From assembly GCF_029962835.1 (NCBI RefSeq), contig NC_080574.1, positions 26,262,001-26,326,000 of the forward strand: a stretch of 64,000 nucleotides of DNA, in the 5' to 3' direction. Under the pieces are notes generated by a model. It was not told the origin of the DNA and made no database searches. It saw nothing but the letters and a program-made list of their open reading frames with translations. The first letter of the stretch is position 1, and every line of letters starts with the position of its first letter. The position numbers were made by a program, and so were the translations under genes. This DNA is from Magnolia sinica (taxonomy: Eukaryota; Streptophyta; Magnoliopsida; Magnoliales; Magnoliaceae). Shown here one piece after another: positions 43,788-55,640 of this stretch.

Positions 43788-45889
43788 GCACTGTGGATCT
43801 CACGTGGGACACCCAGTAGTGGGTGGATCCCCCCTGAGTACTGTGGATCTCATCAAATTAACTTTGGGACTACTAGGTGACATGTACAGTGCTCTAGGAG
43901 GATCCACCCCCCACTAGGTCCACATTCACTTCCATAATCACCTTCATTGCCAACTCCACCTCTACCTCCACCTCCACCTCTACCTTCACATCCACATCCC
44001 TTTCCGCACTCTCATCCACACCTACATTTAAATTAATTCAATTCTAAATTCAATCCATGACCATATATACATTTTCATTCATTCATATTCAACATTCATA
44101 TCAATTTGATATGAATTTCAAAGAATATGATATGTCTATAAAGAATGAATGTGGTGTTGAATTGTATGAATGCAAGTATGGTAGTACATGTGGAAGTGGA
44201 TTCGGTATTGAATTGTATGGATACAGATGTGAAAGTGCATGTGCATGTAGAGATAAATATGAACTTTGAATTGTATGAATGCAAATGTGAAAGTGCATGT
44301 GTGTCACACCCAAAACCCAGAGATCGGACTCACAGGAATCCCGATCACCGAATCCGGTGCCGACAGCCTCCGTAGTACCCAATTCTCGACTTCCAGCGTC
44401 TATACGCCTGATTCCGATCCTGGGATCCTATAAGGAGGATTTTTCGATGTACATTTTTTCTCGTAAGAAGCATAACCACAAGTTTACCCAAATCACAAAG
44501 GCAACATCATCATCACATGTCCACTAATATAATCATTTGAATACAATGTTGAATGAAAAATACATATATTAAAAATCAAAGCTCCAGAGGTCCGCTGCAT
44601 GCTTCAAGCTCAATGCTGCTGCAACCTAATGCCACCTGCACGCATCTATTGTGCATAAGCTTATAGAACGCTTTGTGGGTGGTGAAAGTGTATGCACAAG
44701 GTAAGTGACAAGTAAGCAGTATCAGAGTAATCGGAGTAACTGGAAATATATTGGTAAGTCCATGAGTGTTATCAGCCGTACCAAGGCTATGCGATGTAAG
44801 ACATGAATGCTAACGACCATATAAAAGCTATGCGATGCAAAAACATAATAAGCTAATATCAGATGTCAAGGATGTAATGCAATATGTAGTGCGAATAGAA
44901 TGACCAAGCTGGAGTGTGAAGTTGGGATAATAGTACGTAGTATCGCAAGCTATGGAGTCTATCACAAAAGACTTCTATCCAAACCAGTCTCATACCTAAA
45001 TTTGGATAGTCAGACTCAATGTGGTATACTCCTGATCTCAGGTTAGTTGCATGCCCCAACCAAAATTGTGGTCATTACGAAGGTACACGTAACAAATAGT
45101 TGCGCACCACCAGCCCGAGTGGATAGTGAATGAATGAATGAGTATACAACTCTTACTCAATAAGTTCACAAATCAGTATGGTTTCGCTCTCGAAAAATCA
45201 CCAGGGTCTAGTATACTTTACATGCAAATCGCCACCCACTGATGTGCGACCATGCAAGTGGAAGAGACCTCACTATCCACCTGGCCAGTAGTCAGCCAAT
45301 ATCTACCCAGCACGTCAATAGCAGACTCATTCATGAGTTGGTCAAACTCAACCTAGCTATGCCCCTACCCTCGGGCGGGTAAGGCCATACCCCCTCCCAA
45401 CCGTCTACGACACCACTCGGGCGCTCATGTATCCACTCGGTCTTGACGTTGGGGCATCTCCTAGCCTCGGAGGTTTAGGTATTTTCACTCAGGGTCATAT
45501 ATGGCAGCCCGATGCTAGTAGTAGATTTTTAGTGTCCCATTTGGCCATCCACGACATGCCTGTGGAGGCTATAGCCCTGATGTCGCTAGGTCGTACAATA
45601 ATCACAATCACACAATGCAAGATGCATGAATCACGCAATGCAATCATGCATCAATCTTGCGCATACTGTGTACTCATGTGGGATAACTCCACCTATCAGG
45701 GAGTCTCATAAACCATCTGTACTATGGCATATGCAATGGTCAATCACATCTCATAACAAACATGCAGATGATGCGTATGGGCATGTATCATGATGCTATG
45801 CTGTCACATACTCATAATTGGTATCCATAACCGGCATCGACAATCGACTTCGACAATGTGGACATTTAACCAACATTGCCCCTAAGGAA

Positions 45890-46170
45890 TGACCCATATA
45901 GAGTCTAACATACAGTGAACCTATGGCCTCACACAAGGGCCAAATATACAACACCATGAGCGTCACTCAAGAGCTTAATACACATCACGATGGGCCTTTC
46001 ACATGGGCCTAACATACATCACAATGGGCTCCATCGCCTGGCCCTCAAATACATCACAATGGGCCTCATCACATAGGCCTCATATACATCATATTGGGCC
46101 TTAAACACGGACTGAATACACATCACAACGGGCCTCAAATACGGGCCTCATATACATCACATTGGGCCTC
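45890..46170 (+). repeat. GGGCCT/ACATCACA tandem array, part 1, in the solo LTR
   Basis: Repeated CATCACAATGGGCCTCAT-type units of roughly 30-40 bp, imperfect. The regular form is at 54853. Confidence 0.75.
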
Positions 46171-46720
46171 GACAATCGAAATCAGCAATCGGCCACGATA
46201 ATTGGCCTCAACATACGGAATCGGCAATCGGTCACGATAATCGGCCTCGATTGCTAATCGGTCACTCGGCCACGACAATCAGCCACGATAATTAGCCTCG
46301 ATCTATAATCGACCTCGATAATTGAAATCGACAATCGGTCACGATAATCAGCCTCAATCGCTAATCGGTCATTCGGCCACGACAATCAGAATCGGCCAAT
46401 CAGAATCTATCGATAACCGGCTTCGATAATCGGAATCGGCAATCAATCACGATAATCGGCCTCAATCGCTAATCGGTCAATCGGCCACGACAATCAAAAT
46501 CGGCAATCGGTCATGATAATCGGAATCGATCGATAATCAGAATCGACAAATCAGTTACATCAATCGGAATTGGCAATCGGTCAAGATAATCGGTCTCGAT
46601 CACTAATCGACAATCGGCTACGACAATCGAAATCGATCGATAATCAGAATCGGTAACTCGGTCATGTCAATTAGAATCGGCAATCGGTTATGATAATCGG
46701 CCTCGATAATTGTTCGAACA
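46170..46720 (+). repeat. ATCGG satellite in the solo LTR
   Basis: About 550 bp built from short words such as GATAATCGGCCTCGAT and GGCAATCGGTCACGA, arranged in a loose higher order of roughly 100-120 bp. Some 60 copies of (A/G)ATCG(G/A). Confidence 0.85.
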
Positions 46721-46799
46721 AGGCCTAAAAGAAGGTCACAATGTGAACATTAAACCATCATTGCCTAACAATGTGGACATTTAACCATCATTTCTCTCA

Positions 46800-47230
46800 A
46801 GGAGCGGTCCTCATAAGGCCAAACATATAGTGGGCCCATGGTCTCATACAAGGGTCTCATACACAACATAGTGGGCTACATACAGTCTCAATGGGCCACA
46901 TGCATGGGCCTCATATACAACACATCGGGCCTCATCCATGGGCTGAAAATATATCACGATGGGCCTCATCACATGGGCTGAAAATACATCACATTAAGCC
47001 TTGCCCATGGGCCTCGAATACATCACAATGGACCTCGCCCATGGGCCTCGAATACATCATAATAGACCACGTCCAAAAAGGGCCATAAATACACAACAGG
47101 TGGGCCCTGCACATGGGCCTCATACATCTCAGGTCGGGCCACGACCCATGGGCCTCAGATACAACAAGTGGGCCACAATAATGGGCCACACCAATGGGCC
47201 TCGTACACATCAAGTGAGCCTCTCAAGGTA
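46800..47230 (+). repeat. GGGCCT/ACATCACA tandem array, part 2
   Basis: Units such as CATGGGCCTCATATACAAC and CATCACGATGGGCCTCATC continue the array of 45890, diverging to GGGCCAC- and GTGGGCC-rich variants toward 47230. Confidence 0.7.
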
Positions 47231-47231
47231 A

Positions 47232-48780
47232 TGAGGTCTACGACCCAAAAATAAATGGACAGTGTGTGTAATACACATACATCATGGTGGGGTCTACGTC
47301 CTAGCTGGACTGGACGGCGTGGGTAAAACACGTGCATCAAGGTGGGCCATACGTCCATCAAAATGGACAGACGGCGTGGCTATAGAATATGTACAGTCAA
47401 GGTGAGCCAGTCGTTAAAATGATATGGAAAACTGGATGGACGGCATAGATGTACAATACATAAATCACGGCGGATCTCACAGATGGCCGGCATGGATGCA
47501 AAACAGGTGGATGACATTGATGAATTCAAAAATCATGGTAGGTCGCACTGATCTGGATAGATGGACGGAGTGGACATAGAGTAAATACATCAAGGTGGGA
47601 CCCACCTGCTGCTAAAACAGATGAATGGCTTGGATCAAAACACAGCTCAAGGTGCGTATCCATGCCTACAAAATAGATGGACAGCTTGTATAGGACACAT
47701 ACATCTGAGGTGAGTCCCACCATCCCAATCTAGCGGACGGTGTGGATGAAATGAATACATCAAGGTGGGCCCTGCATGCTGCAAGTGAACGGCCTGCATG
47801 AAACATATGCATCACAGTGACCCTCATAACAGCTAAATTACTGCTGGGCTGCTGCCTAGCAGTCCAACAGATGGACGGAGCTGATAAAATACATAAATCA
47901 TGTTGGCCCACTAGCTGTACAGCTGGTATTGCATTGCTACTACCGTCCATCACCTGGACGGTAGGATAATACATACATCCTGGTGGGGTCCACACATCCC
48001 ACGTGGATGGATGGTGTGGAGACAACACATACCACATGGGTCCACAGATGGACGGTGAATGAAGCACATACATTAAAGTGGGCTCCACCATCCAGATGAA
48101 TGGATGATGGATAATACACATACATCAAAGGGGCCCCACCATCCAGATGAATGGACGGTGGATAGTACACCCGCGTCAGTGGGTCCCACCATCATTGATG
48201 GACGGTTTACATATAATACATACCTCATAGTGGTTCCCACGTGTGGGGCCATAGCTGCTAGGTAGCGTGGATAAAACACTTACATCACAGTGGATCCCAC
48301 CGTCCTTGCTGGACGGTGAGGATGCCACACGTGTGGTCAGGCTCCACCATCCAGAAAATACTGGATGGTGTGGATATATACATATAGTAAAGGTGGGTCC
48401 CATGTGGGGCCCACCATATAATATTACATCATGTATGGCTACCACGGATGGACAGCTGGATATAAGACATGTACATTTGGGTAGGGCCCACTGTCTGCTG
48501 GGGTCAGTACAGCAGCTATGCTACTCATGGGATGCACATTTGGATGGCCTGGATCTGACGTACATGTGGGACCCACGTGGCTTGCTGGCGTCCCTCCAGC
48601 AGCCGTATGCTGCTGGATCTCCACCGTCAGATGGATGGTGGGCCCCAAATACCCAAATCACGGTGGATCACATCCACATCCAAACGGATGGATGGCGTTG
48701 GTGAAACACATGCACCATGACTAGGTCCATATGGTTGTACGGCGTGGATCAAGTGGACCACACCCATATCATCTTCACCA
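47232..48780 (+). repeat. Tandem array resembling palindromic-element ends
   Basis: About 20 imperfect units, each with ATGGATGG(A)CGG-GTGGAT, AAACACATACATCA and AGGTGGG(C/T)CCACC words, spaced some 55-90 bp. These are the outermost 50-60 bp of the palindromic family's right arm, repeated head to tail. Confidence 0.8.
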
Positions 48781-48784
48781 TAAA

Positions 48785-49545
48785 AGAAAAAGGGGGAGAG
48801 AGAGAGAGGACAGTGAAAATGGAGGGACCCCGCCACTATGGGTCCCTCCTAGATACAAAATAAACATCAATATTGGTCCCACCACAAGTAGGCCCTAAAA
48901 TCATCAACATCATACAAAAAATCACTCACCTTCAAAACTAATCCTTCTTCCGCGCTAGGGTGATCTAGCTCCAAGGAGAAAGAATCAATGGTTGAGATTG
49001 GATTTTAGAGGTTGGATGATTGGGTATGAAGCTTCATGGTGGGTAAAAAAAATGGAGGAAAAACTTGGACGTTGGGAGCTCTTGGGATTGCTTGGAGAAT
49101 GAGAGAGAGATGAGAGAGAGAGTGATGTAAGAGAAGTGATGGGAGAGAGGGATGGTGAGGTGATGGGAAAGTTGACTTTTTGGGGTTGCTTTTGTACCTG
49201 GGAATGGGAAGAGTAATGGGTTGAGTGATGGGTATACTTTTGACAAGTGAGGTGATTGATGTGATGGATTCTCTTGGATTTTGCAACGCGTAGCATTTTT
49301 TCTCGAATTGAACGCGGGCCCACATCTCCTGGTCTGGATATCGCATCGGTGCGCGAGACATGGAATCGGAACCGCGGTGACGGTCGGTCGTAAGGGTACA
49401 AGTCTCGGGTCGAGCCAACTCTGCAATACGGGACACGACTCAGGATTGCGTGCAAATGCCAGTAACAGATCGCGGATCGCCGAAATTCGACCGGGAGGAT
49501 CGCAGAAGCTTATGGAACAGTACGGGTTAGGATATAGGCCTCACA
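48785..49545 (-). repeat. Unique terminal part of LTR family A
   Basis: Contains a GA run, a CCGCCACTATGGGTCCCTCC phrase and GAACGCGGGCCCACATCTCC (49310). It recurs at 55640-56705 with moderate divergence; on the minus strand it is the start (U3) of the LTR. Confidence 0.7.
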
Positions 49546-49548
49546 ATG

Positions 49549-52500
49549 TGTAACACCCCGTTTAATTGGGAACAATGTCCTGAGGCGCTCATGTGCAAAC
49601 CGACGCAGGACCTAATGATTCGATCGCACGTGTGAGCCTATTACTGATAAATTAATTCAAATTCAACTATTGATTTGATTAAATCCAATCGTGTCCAGGC
49701 CGAGCACAGAACGTAGAGCCAGATGGCCAAGCTACACTTGGCGATTGTCTGTACGAATCGTGTATCGCCCGAGGAAGGACAATTTTTTTAAAAACTTTGG
49801 TAGGCCAAGGGTCTCACTGGGCTTGTGGCCCAACGCGGATGTCAGACTCAGATGATGCCCAAAGATGAATGAATTATACCATCTAGCCGACACTTGAAAG
49901 CCACGAGTCGCCAGGCCTAAAGAAGAAAATTCAGAAAATTAAATCAATTGGCCCTGTTTCTTGAATCATCAAATCCGGACATTTTAACCGTCAAATCTCT
50001 TCTAAATTTACACCAAAGGTTAGAAATAATTCCCTACCCTTGCCCACAAAATCTGACCGCTGATCGAGGAACGGTAATCGTTGATCGCAAATTGGGTCGT
50101 TGCGGCAAAACCCCACATCCGTTTGTGATCAAACTTTGCCCAACCCCTCATCGGTCCATGGGGCACATGTTTCATAAATTAGATGAGCTAGGGGTCCATC
50201 ATAGCAGCCCTAATAGCCCGAAATGTGCCCCACAGGACCATTGGGGGAATTAGACTTAACCATAGGGCCAACTGAAATATTTCTAGACATGTAAAAGTCC
50301 AGTGCTCTCTCTCTCACTCCCATAACTCCAGCAGCTGAGAGAGAGAGAGAGAGCAAGGGAGGAGAGAGAAAGACCCTTTTGATGGTGCATTTGAGCGTGG
50401 TGCTTGAGATTTGGAAATCCCGACACCTTCACCTCCCTATTGCCGGAAAACGCCGACTCATATTGTTGTTGGAGTGAAATTCCGCCCAATCTAACGTGAG
50501 ATAGGGCTCCAAATCACGTTTTCTTTGATTCTAGCAACATGCATGTGATTTACCCTCTATTTCATGTAATGCAGGGCCCTGACACCTCGAGCTTGCGGAC
50601 CCAGCGGCACTAGGACGATCTCAGCAACTTCCGGTTAGTAATAGGTGCGAACCATTACCTTTAGGTGGCCGATTATTGCGCCTAGCGTAGGTTTAATGAA
50701 TATGATTGGTGAAATGTTAGTGCATGTGGCTGAAATTTAATTTGGATTGCATAAATGGGATAATAATTTAGGAATTGTTAAAATTATGGAAAGGGATTAG
50801 ACACCAATACCCCAATTATGTGACTTGTTGATTTGCATGCCATGTAGGGTACAAATATTTAATTTTCCCTAAAATATTTCTGATTGGCTATTAATTTCCT
50901 GATTTGGTATTAATTATGCTTGGAATAAAGGCATGAATTATTGTAAATTGTTGATTGGTGGTTGATTTCCTGATTTTGTGATTAATTATGCTTGGGTGAA
51001 GGTATGGAATGTTGTAAATTGGCTGACTGGTTGAGTTACTTGCCTTGGTTCTCAATTTATAGCTGAATTATGTAATTTATGTTGACTCATAGAAGATTAA
51101 TTGTGGTGTAGAGGTGTATGACTGTCTTAATGTATGTGTAGGCTGGAACATGTTATGTATAATCTGTAAATTTGGGTGGAATTTAATATGTTGCTGTCCA
51201 TGCGCTATTATACTTAAATGGTGTCTGTCATGTGTGAATTGTGTTCAAAGATGACCCTGCTTGCTGTGTATTGACGCATATTCCCTTATGGATCGGTCGA
51301 CTACTTGAAATTTCTTAGGCGATATTTGTTGGGCCTGTCCGCAAGTGAATCTGGCCTGAATAGCTAAACCATAGGTCGTTGCCCGTAGTTGGACTACATG
51401 AGACATTGTTCTCAGGCCGATTAGCTACGGTTCAGCCCGTCGGGGCATATTGACTTTTAAGTCGACCATCATTGTACGTTAACCATTTTTGATCACGCAT
51501 GTATGAACCCGAAGTACCCTAAGACCTTTGCACCCCTATTAACTGTAATTTACTGCCCACAAGACTTATTAGCCGGGGATGGTGGTATGGGACACTGTGC
51601 CTATGCTGTCGGCTTACGCTGGAGTGACGAGCCTCCCCATAGTGTCCAGTGAGCACTTAGACTTGTGAGCTGAGGACAGTGGTATGGGACATTGTAGCCG
51701 TGCTGTCGGCCTCTGCTGGGGTGACGACCTCCCCATAATGACTGCAAGTAGGACATTTAAGTCCAAATTGTTTTCATCTGAGATTATGGTTTCCGGGATT
51801 GACGACCCCATATAGGGCTAAGGATCGCGAGAGACATATGACCGCGACCCTTGAGCTGCGCAATCGGGTCAGGGCAACAACTCCGCTAAGGGTACTCTGG
51901 TTTTCCCAATCTGCTGGACGAATAAACTTAATTAACTAACTTGGCTAACATATTTCACGACATTGTATTATTATTGTGGCGATTAGGCAATCGAGGTCGC
52001 AGTTGAGGAAGTGTTGGTCATTGCGAACGTTAGATGTCGTCGCTCGAGGGATTGTAGGATTTCAGGATTGGAATCTGGTGTATGGACGCTAGGAACCGAA
52101 AATGGGGTACTACGGATGTTGTCGACACCAGATTCGGTGATCAAAATTCCTGTAAATCCGATTTTCAGTTTGGGGCATGACAAGGACGGTGTTCTAAAAC
52201 ACCAACCAGAATCTGGTATAAATGCAGGTACCTTGGAGCTGGACGCACTAGACGATGTCGGTGCAGACGACGACGAGGAGCGAGCATATTTTCAGGCATT
52301 TGGCGGACCTTTTTAGCGCGATGGATGATGGAGGGATTGGGCCAGAGCCCAGATCATTTTGGGGACTGACATGTAGATGGGACAGGATCCCTAGATGATG
52401 ATATTCTGGATTATCGAGTTTATCTATGGTTATGGATTTATATTGGAGTATTTATCTATTTTAGTAGCACTCGAACCCTATCTGAATGATTTAATATTGA

Positions 52501-52635
52501 TCATGCCTAGTTTAATTCTCCATTGGTTATTAATACCCGATAACTACATGTATTTGTGACTCATCAGTGTACATGTGGCACTCAGGAATTCGGGAGCCGA
52601 GTGGCTACTCAGCCCTTGAATTTCGGGGCACTACA
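49549..52635 (+). mobile_element. 3.1-kb LTR of a gypsy-type element (family B)
   Basis: TGTAACACCCCG (49549) to TTTCGGGGCACTACA (52635), 3087 bp. It is followed after 3 nt by a primer-binding site, so it is a 5' LTR in plus orientation. It includes a GA run (50331-50355) and a duplicated segment with GGTATGGGACA-TGT and TGCTGTCGGCCT (51571 and 51668). The same segment occurs inverted in the LTR at 59418. LTRs above 3 kb beginning TGTAAC and using initiator tRNA-Met suggest the Del/Tekay lineage; this is inference. Confidence 0.75.
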
Positions 52636-52638
52636 ACT

Positions 52639-52650
52639 TGGTATTAGAGC
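52639..52650 (+). other. Primer-binding site after LTR family B
   Basis: TGGTATTAGAGC, one mismatch from the initiator tRNA-Met site, 3 nt after the LTR. Confidence 0.78.
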
Positions 52651-53606
52651 ATAGTTTGGATTAAATCGGGCCTAGGGTGATGGGTTTATCGCAATGCACT
52701 CTGACTTAGGAGGGAGCGACTGAACTTAGAGACAGTACTAGGATCCTGAGATTTTGCATACTGGCGAGATTGAACTCTCTAGGCTATCCTAGGATGGTAA
52801 GTAGAAACACTTAGGTCATATGAAGTGATCCAAATCACTTCTAATCATATGTGAATGGATTTAGTCGACCTGATTTTAGTACGTCAGGACTAAGCGGCAC
52901 GAGTAATTCGCGAAACTCTGACGGTTTAAACATTTAACTTGACACTTTGATAAAATGTAGGACCCCTTTAATTCCCAGTTCAAATTAAGATAGGAAGTCT
53001 CTATATCAGCTTAAGCAACTCCAGGCCTGCCTGAATTCTCATTTGAAGGGTTTCAAACCCAAAATGAACCCTAAGAACGCAACGAAACAGCCCCTGGACC
53101 GTAGTGAATGGACCCTACCAAACAGGGAGGCCAAACAGACACATTTAGGGGGACCTGAGGGGTCCCACAAACCACAAACGACAACCCAAGGGGGTGGCCA
53201 CTGCCAAACGGTGGCGGCGGGGTCGGAAACTCTAGAGGGCGGCGGTGGCACCGCCACTTTGGTGGCTCTCCGCCGCTGGCCCGATCATGTGGGGTCCCTC
53301 CCACAGGTGGGGGGCCCCTTTGCTCGTCCCTATCCCCTTTTAAACCTAAAACTACCCTCCCCAACCTATTTCCACTCTCTAAACCTGTCCTAAACCTTTC
53401 CTCACTCCCAAATCTCCATCTCTAAACTCCTAGGTTCATCTTCTTCCTTACATGCTTCATCTTCAACCCCCTCTCAACTACAATCTACCTAAATCTCCCT
53501 TGCGCATCCCTAATTCTCACCCATTGTATCTCAAAACCCTCCTTCTAAAGCTCCATAACTCCCATTTCTTCAAATTCACTCCATTCCCTAAGTCTTTTTC
53601 GCCTCC

Positions 53607-54800
53607 ATGGCCTTCTTTGAAGTGGTGACATCCATCTTCTCCATTTCCAAGCTTCTTTCTCTCATGGGAAAGAAGCGAGCAGCCTCGGATGAAGCCGGGT
53701 GGAGCCGAGAGAGAGGATCCAAGAAGAAGCCGAGCGCCGGTGCGGGTCTAAGCGCCGAGAGGAGATTGAAGTGGTATATTGATCCCCAAATTCCGTTGGA
53801 AAGATCGTTACCGTCGAGCATTGAGCACTTTAAGTTCCGATGTCCCAAGGTTGTATTCGAGGCCGACGTAGACGAGAGGTTGTTTGGCGAGTATCCACTA
53901 TTTGACCACCTTCTCGTGAATGGATGGGGTCCGATGTTCGAGGGGAAGTCACACACTAGCGAGGACCTCATACGGATCTTTTATGCACACATGAGGAACC
54001 CCTCCCTTGATCCTCTTGAGTTCATTATTCCTCTGGGCAGACAGGAGGCTAGGGTTAATGTCGACATCGTTGCCTGCATCCTTGGAGTGGAGCGCGGTAC
54101 CGTCCATGCCACTGAGAGTAATCTTACAGAGAGACAGGAGAGACATCGCCGCACGCACTTCTTATGCGGCTGACTGGTCGAGTGGAGGCGAGAAAATAGC
54201 CTTAAATCGACGGACATGACCCCTGACTACCAACTACTCCACCACATATGCACATATAACGTATATCCAAGGTCGAGCAACCATAGGGAGTGCACTAGGT
54301 TTATGGTGGACTTCCTCTACCGGGTAGGGCAAGGAGAGAAGATTTGCCTGCCTACTCTTGTATTGACTCAGATCATAAAGGCGGCACAATCTATTCTGGA
54401 GAATCAGTCTCTCCCATTTGGCTGACTGATCTGTAAGATTGCCCATAGTTATGGGTATAGGCAGCATGTGGACCGTCTCGTCCCTATTAGACTAATTAAT
54501 AAGAACACTCTCAATAATATGAAGATGGGCCCTAAGCAGCATGTGACCTGGCTAGAAGAACTTGGGGATGAGATAGAGGTAGAGAGTGAAGAGGAAGAGG
54601 AGAGTGAGGCTGAAGAGGAGGAGGAAGTTGAGGCCCAGGACTCTGACTGGGAGCCTCCCACTACTCATGCTAAGCGCCAGGATCGGGTCACTCTCGACGC
54701 CCGCCTGGCCAAGATAGAAGAAAATCAGCAGAAAAATGAGGAAGAAGCTGAAAAAGATGTCCCGTACACTGAAGGAAATCCTGTGTTGCATGCAGGATAA
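53607..54800 (+). pseudogene. Decayed non-gag ORF, putative plant transposon protein domain
   Basis: One frame of 398 codons broken only by TGA at 54171 and 54423. The N-terminus is basic (MGKKRAASDEAGWSRERGSK). A globular part contains LLVNGWGPMFEG, LIRIFYAHMRNPSLDPLEF, VDIVACILGV and, after the first stop, LLHHICTYNVYPRSSNHREC and GEKICLPTLVLTQIIKAAQS. The tail is a Glu run (EEEEESEAEEEEEVEA) and a coiled-coil-like segment. Layout resembles the 'putative plant transposon protein' domain common in plant repeat annotations. It sits where gag would follow the LTR and primer site at 49549. Function unknown. Confidence 0.55.
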
Positions 54801-54852
54801 AGGAGCACCTCCACCTTCACTAGAGTTGGAGGAGTGGAAGTGTAGGGATGAT

Positions 54853-55165
54853 CACATTGGGCCTCATCATATGGGCCTCACACGCATCACATTGGGCTTC
54901 ACACAAGGGCCACGTATGCATCACATTGGGCCTCACCACATGGGCCTCATATACATCACATTGGGCCTCATCATATGGGCCTCATATACATTACATCGGG
55001 CCTCATCATATGGGCCTCACATACATCACATTGGGCCTCACCCAAGGGCCTCATATACATCACATTGGGCCTTATCACATGGGCCTCACATACATAACAT
55101 TGGGCCTCACACAAGGGCCGCATATACATCACATTAGCCGTCACATACATCACATTGGGCCTTAT
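54853..55165 (+). repeat. Regular 34-35 bp tandem array
   Basis: About nine units starting CACATTGGGCCTCA and ending ATATGGGCCTCATATACAT. Units differ at only a few positions, far more regular than the related arrays at 45890 and 46800. Confidence 0.9.
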
Positions 55166-55189
55166 GGGGCAGCCCATGATCCAACAAAA

Positions 55190-55640
55190 ATGGATGGGCA
55201 GCGTGTATTACTTTAAGGTGGGCTCTACACAAGTAGCAGGTGGGCCCTGCACCTAACAAATGGGCCCTGCATGTACAGCAGGTGGGCCCTGCATGTACAG
55301 CAGGTGGGCCCTGCTTGGGTGTCTAGCAAGATGGACAGCATGGATAAAACACATACATCAGAGTGGGGTCCACAGATGGACGGTGCAAATACAACAGTTA
55401 CATCAAGGTGGGCCACATAGATGCATGGTGCGGATTTAACACATGTAACAGGGTAGGGCCCACCGTCTGTTGGATGACATGGATAAAACACGTACGTCAC
55501 GTGTGGGCGCCACGGCGTGGATATGAAACACATATCACGGTGGGTCCCACTGAAATTTAGATCTATCTCAATCTTTTTGTAATGCCATAAAATGATCTCT
55601 ACAAAAGATTGGACGGTATGGATACAACACACACCTCAAG
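55190..55640 (+). repeat. Short array of palindromic-element ends
   Basis: About seven units with AGATGGACGGTG, AAACACATACATCA and AAGGTGGGCC words; counterpart of 47232-48780. Confidence 0.7.

Larger units (their letters stand above)
44302..49545 (-). mobile_element. 5.2-kb solo LTR swollen by tandem arrays (family A)
   Basis: Ends TGTCACACCC (44302) and GGCCTCACA (49545), with a perfect 5-bp duplication ATGTG at 44297-44301 and 49546-49550. On the minus strand it runs TGTGAGGCC to GGGTGTGACA. Minus orientation is inferred because 44302-44420 is the inverse of 52040-52190 near the 3' end of the plus-strand LTR at 49549. No primer site or coding region adjoins it. Right part 48800-49545 recurs at 55640-56705. 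Confidence 0.82.

Noticed and set aside
44094..44117. ATTCATATCAATTTGATATG palindrome as a possible operator or hairpin.
   Set aside because: Short AT-rich palindromes are expected in this composition and no promoter or gene adjoins it.
48985..49455. Overlapping Ser/Pro/His-rich frames of 130-156 codons on the minus strand.
   Set aside because: They lie in the terminal part of LTR family A and owe their length to composition; three frames are open together and none resembles a protein.
54853..55165. Regular short direct repeats that could suggest a CRISPR array.
   Set aside because: Units are contiguous without unique spacers, and the DNA is plant nuclear; it is an ordinary tandem repeat in an LTR.
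54736..55216. Frames rich in IGPHHMGL repeats.
   Set aside because: Translation of the 34-35 bp array; the unit is not a multiple of three and no frame is preserved.
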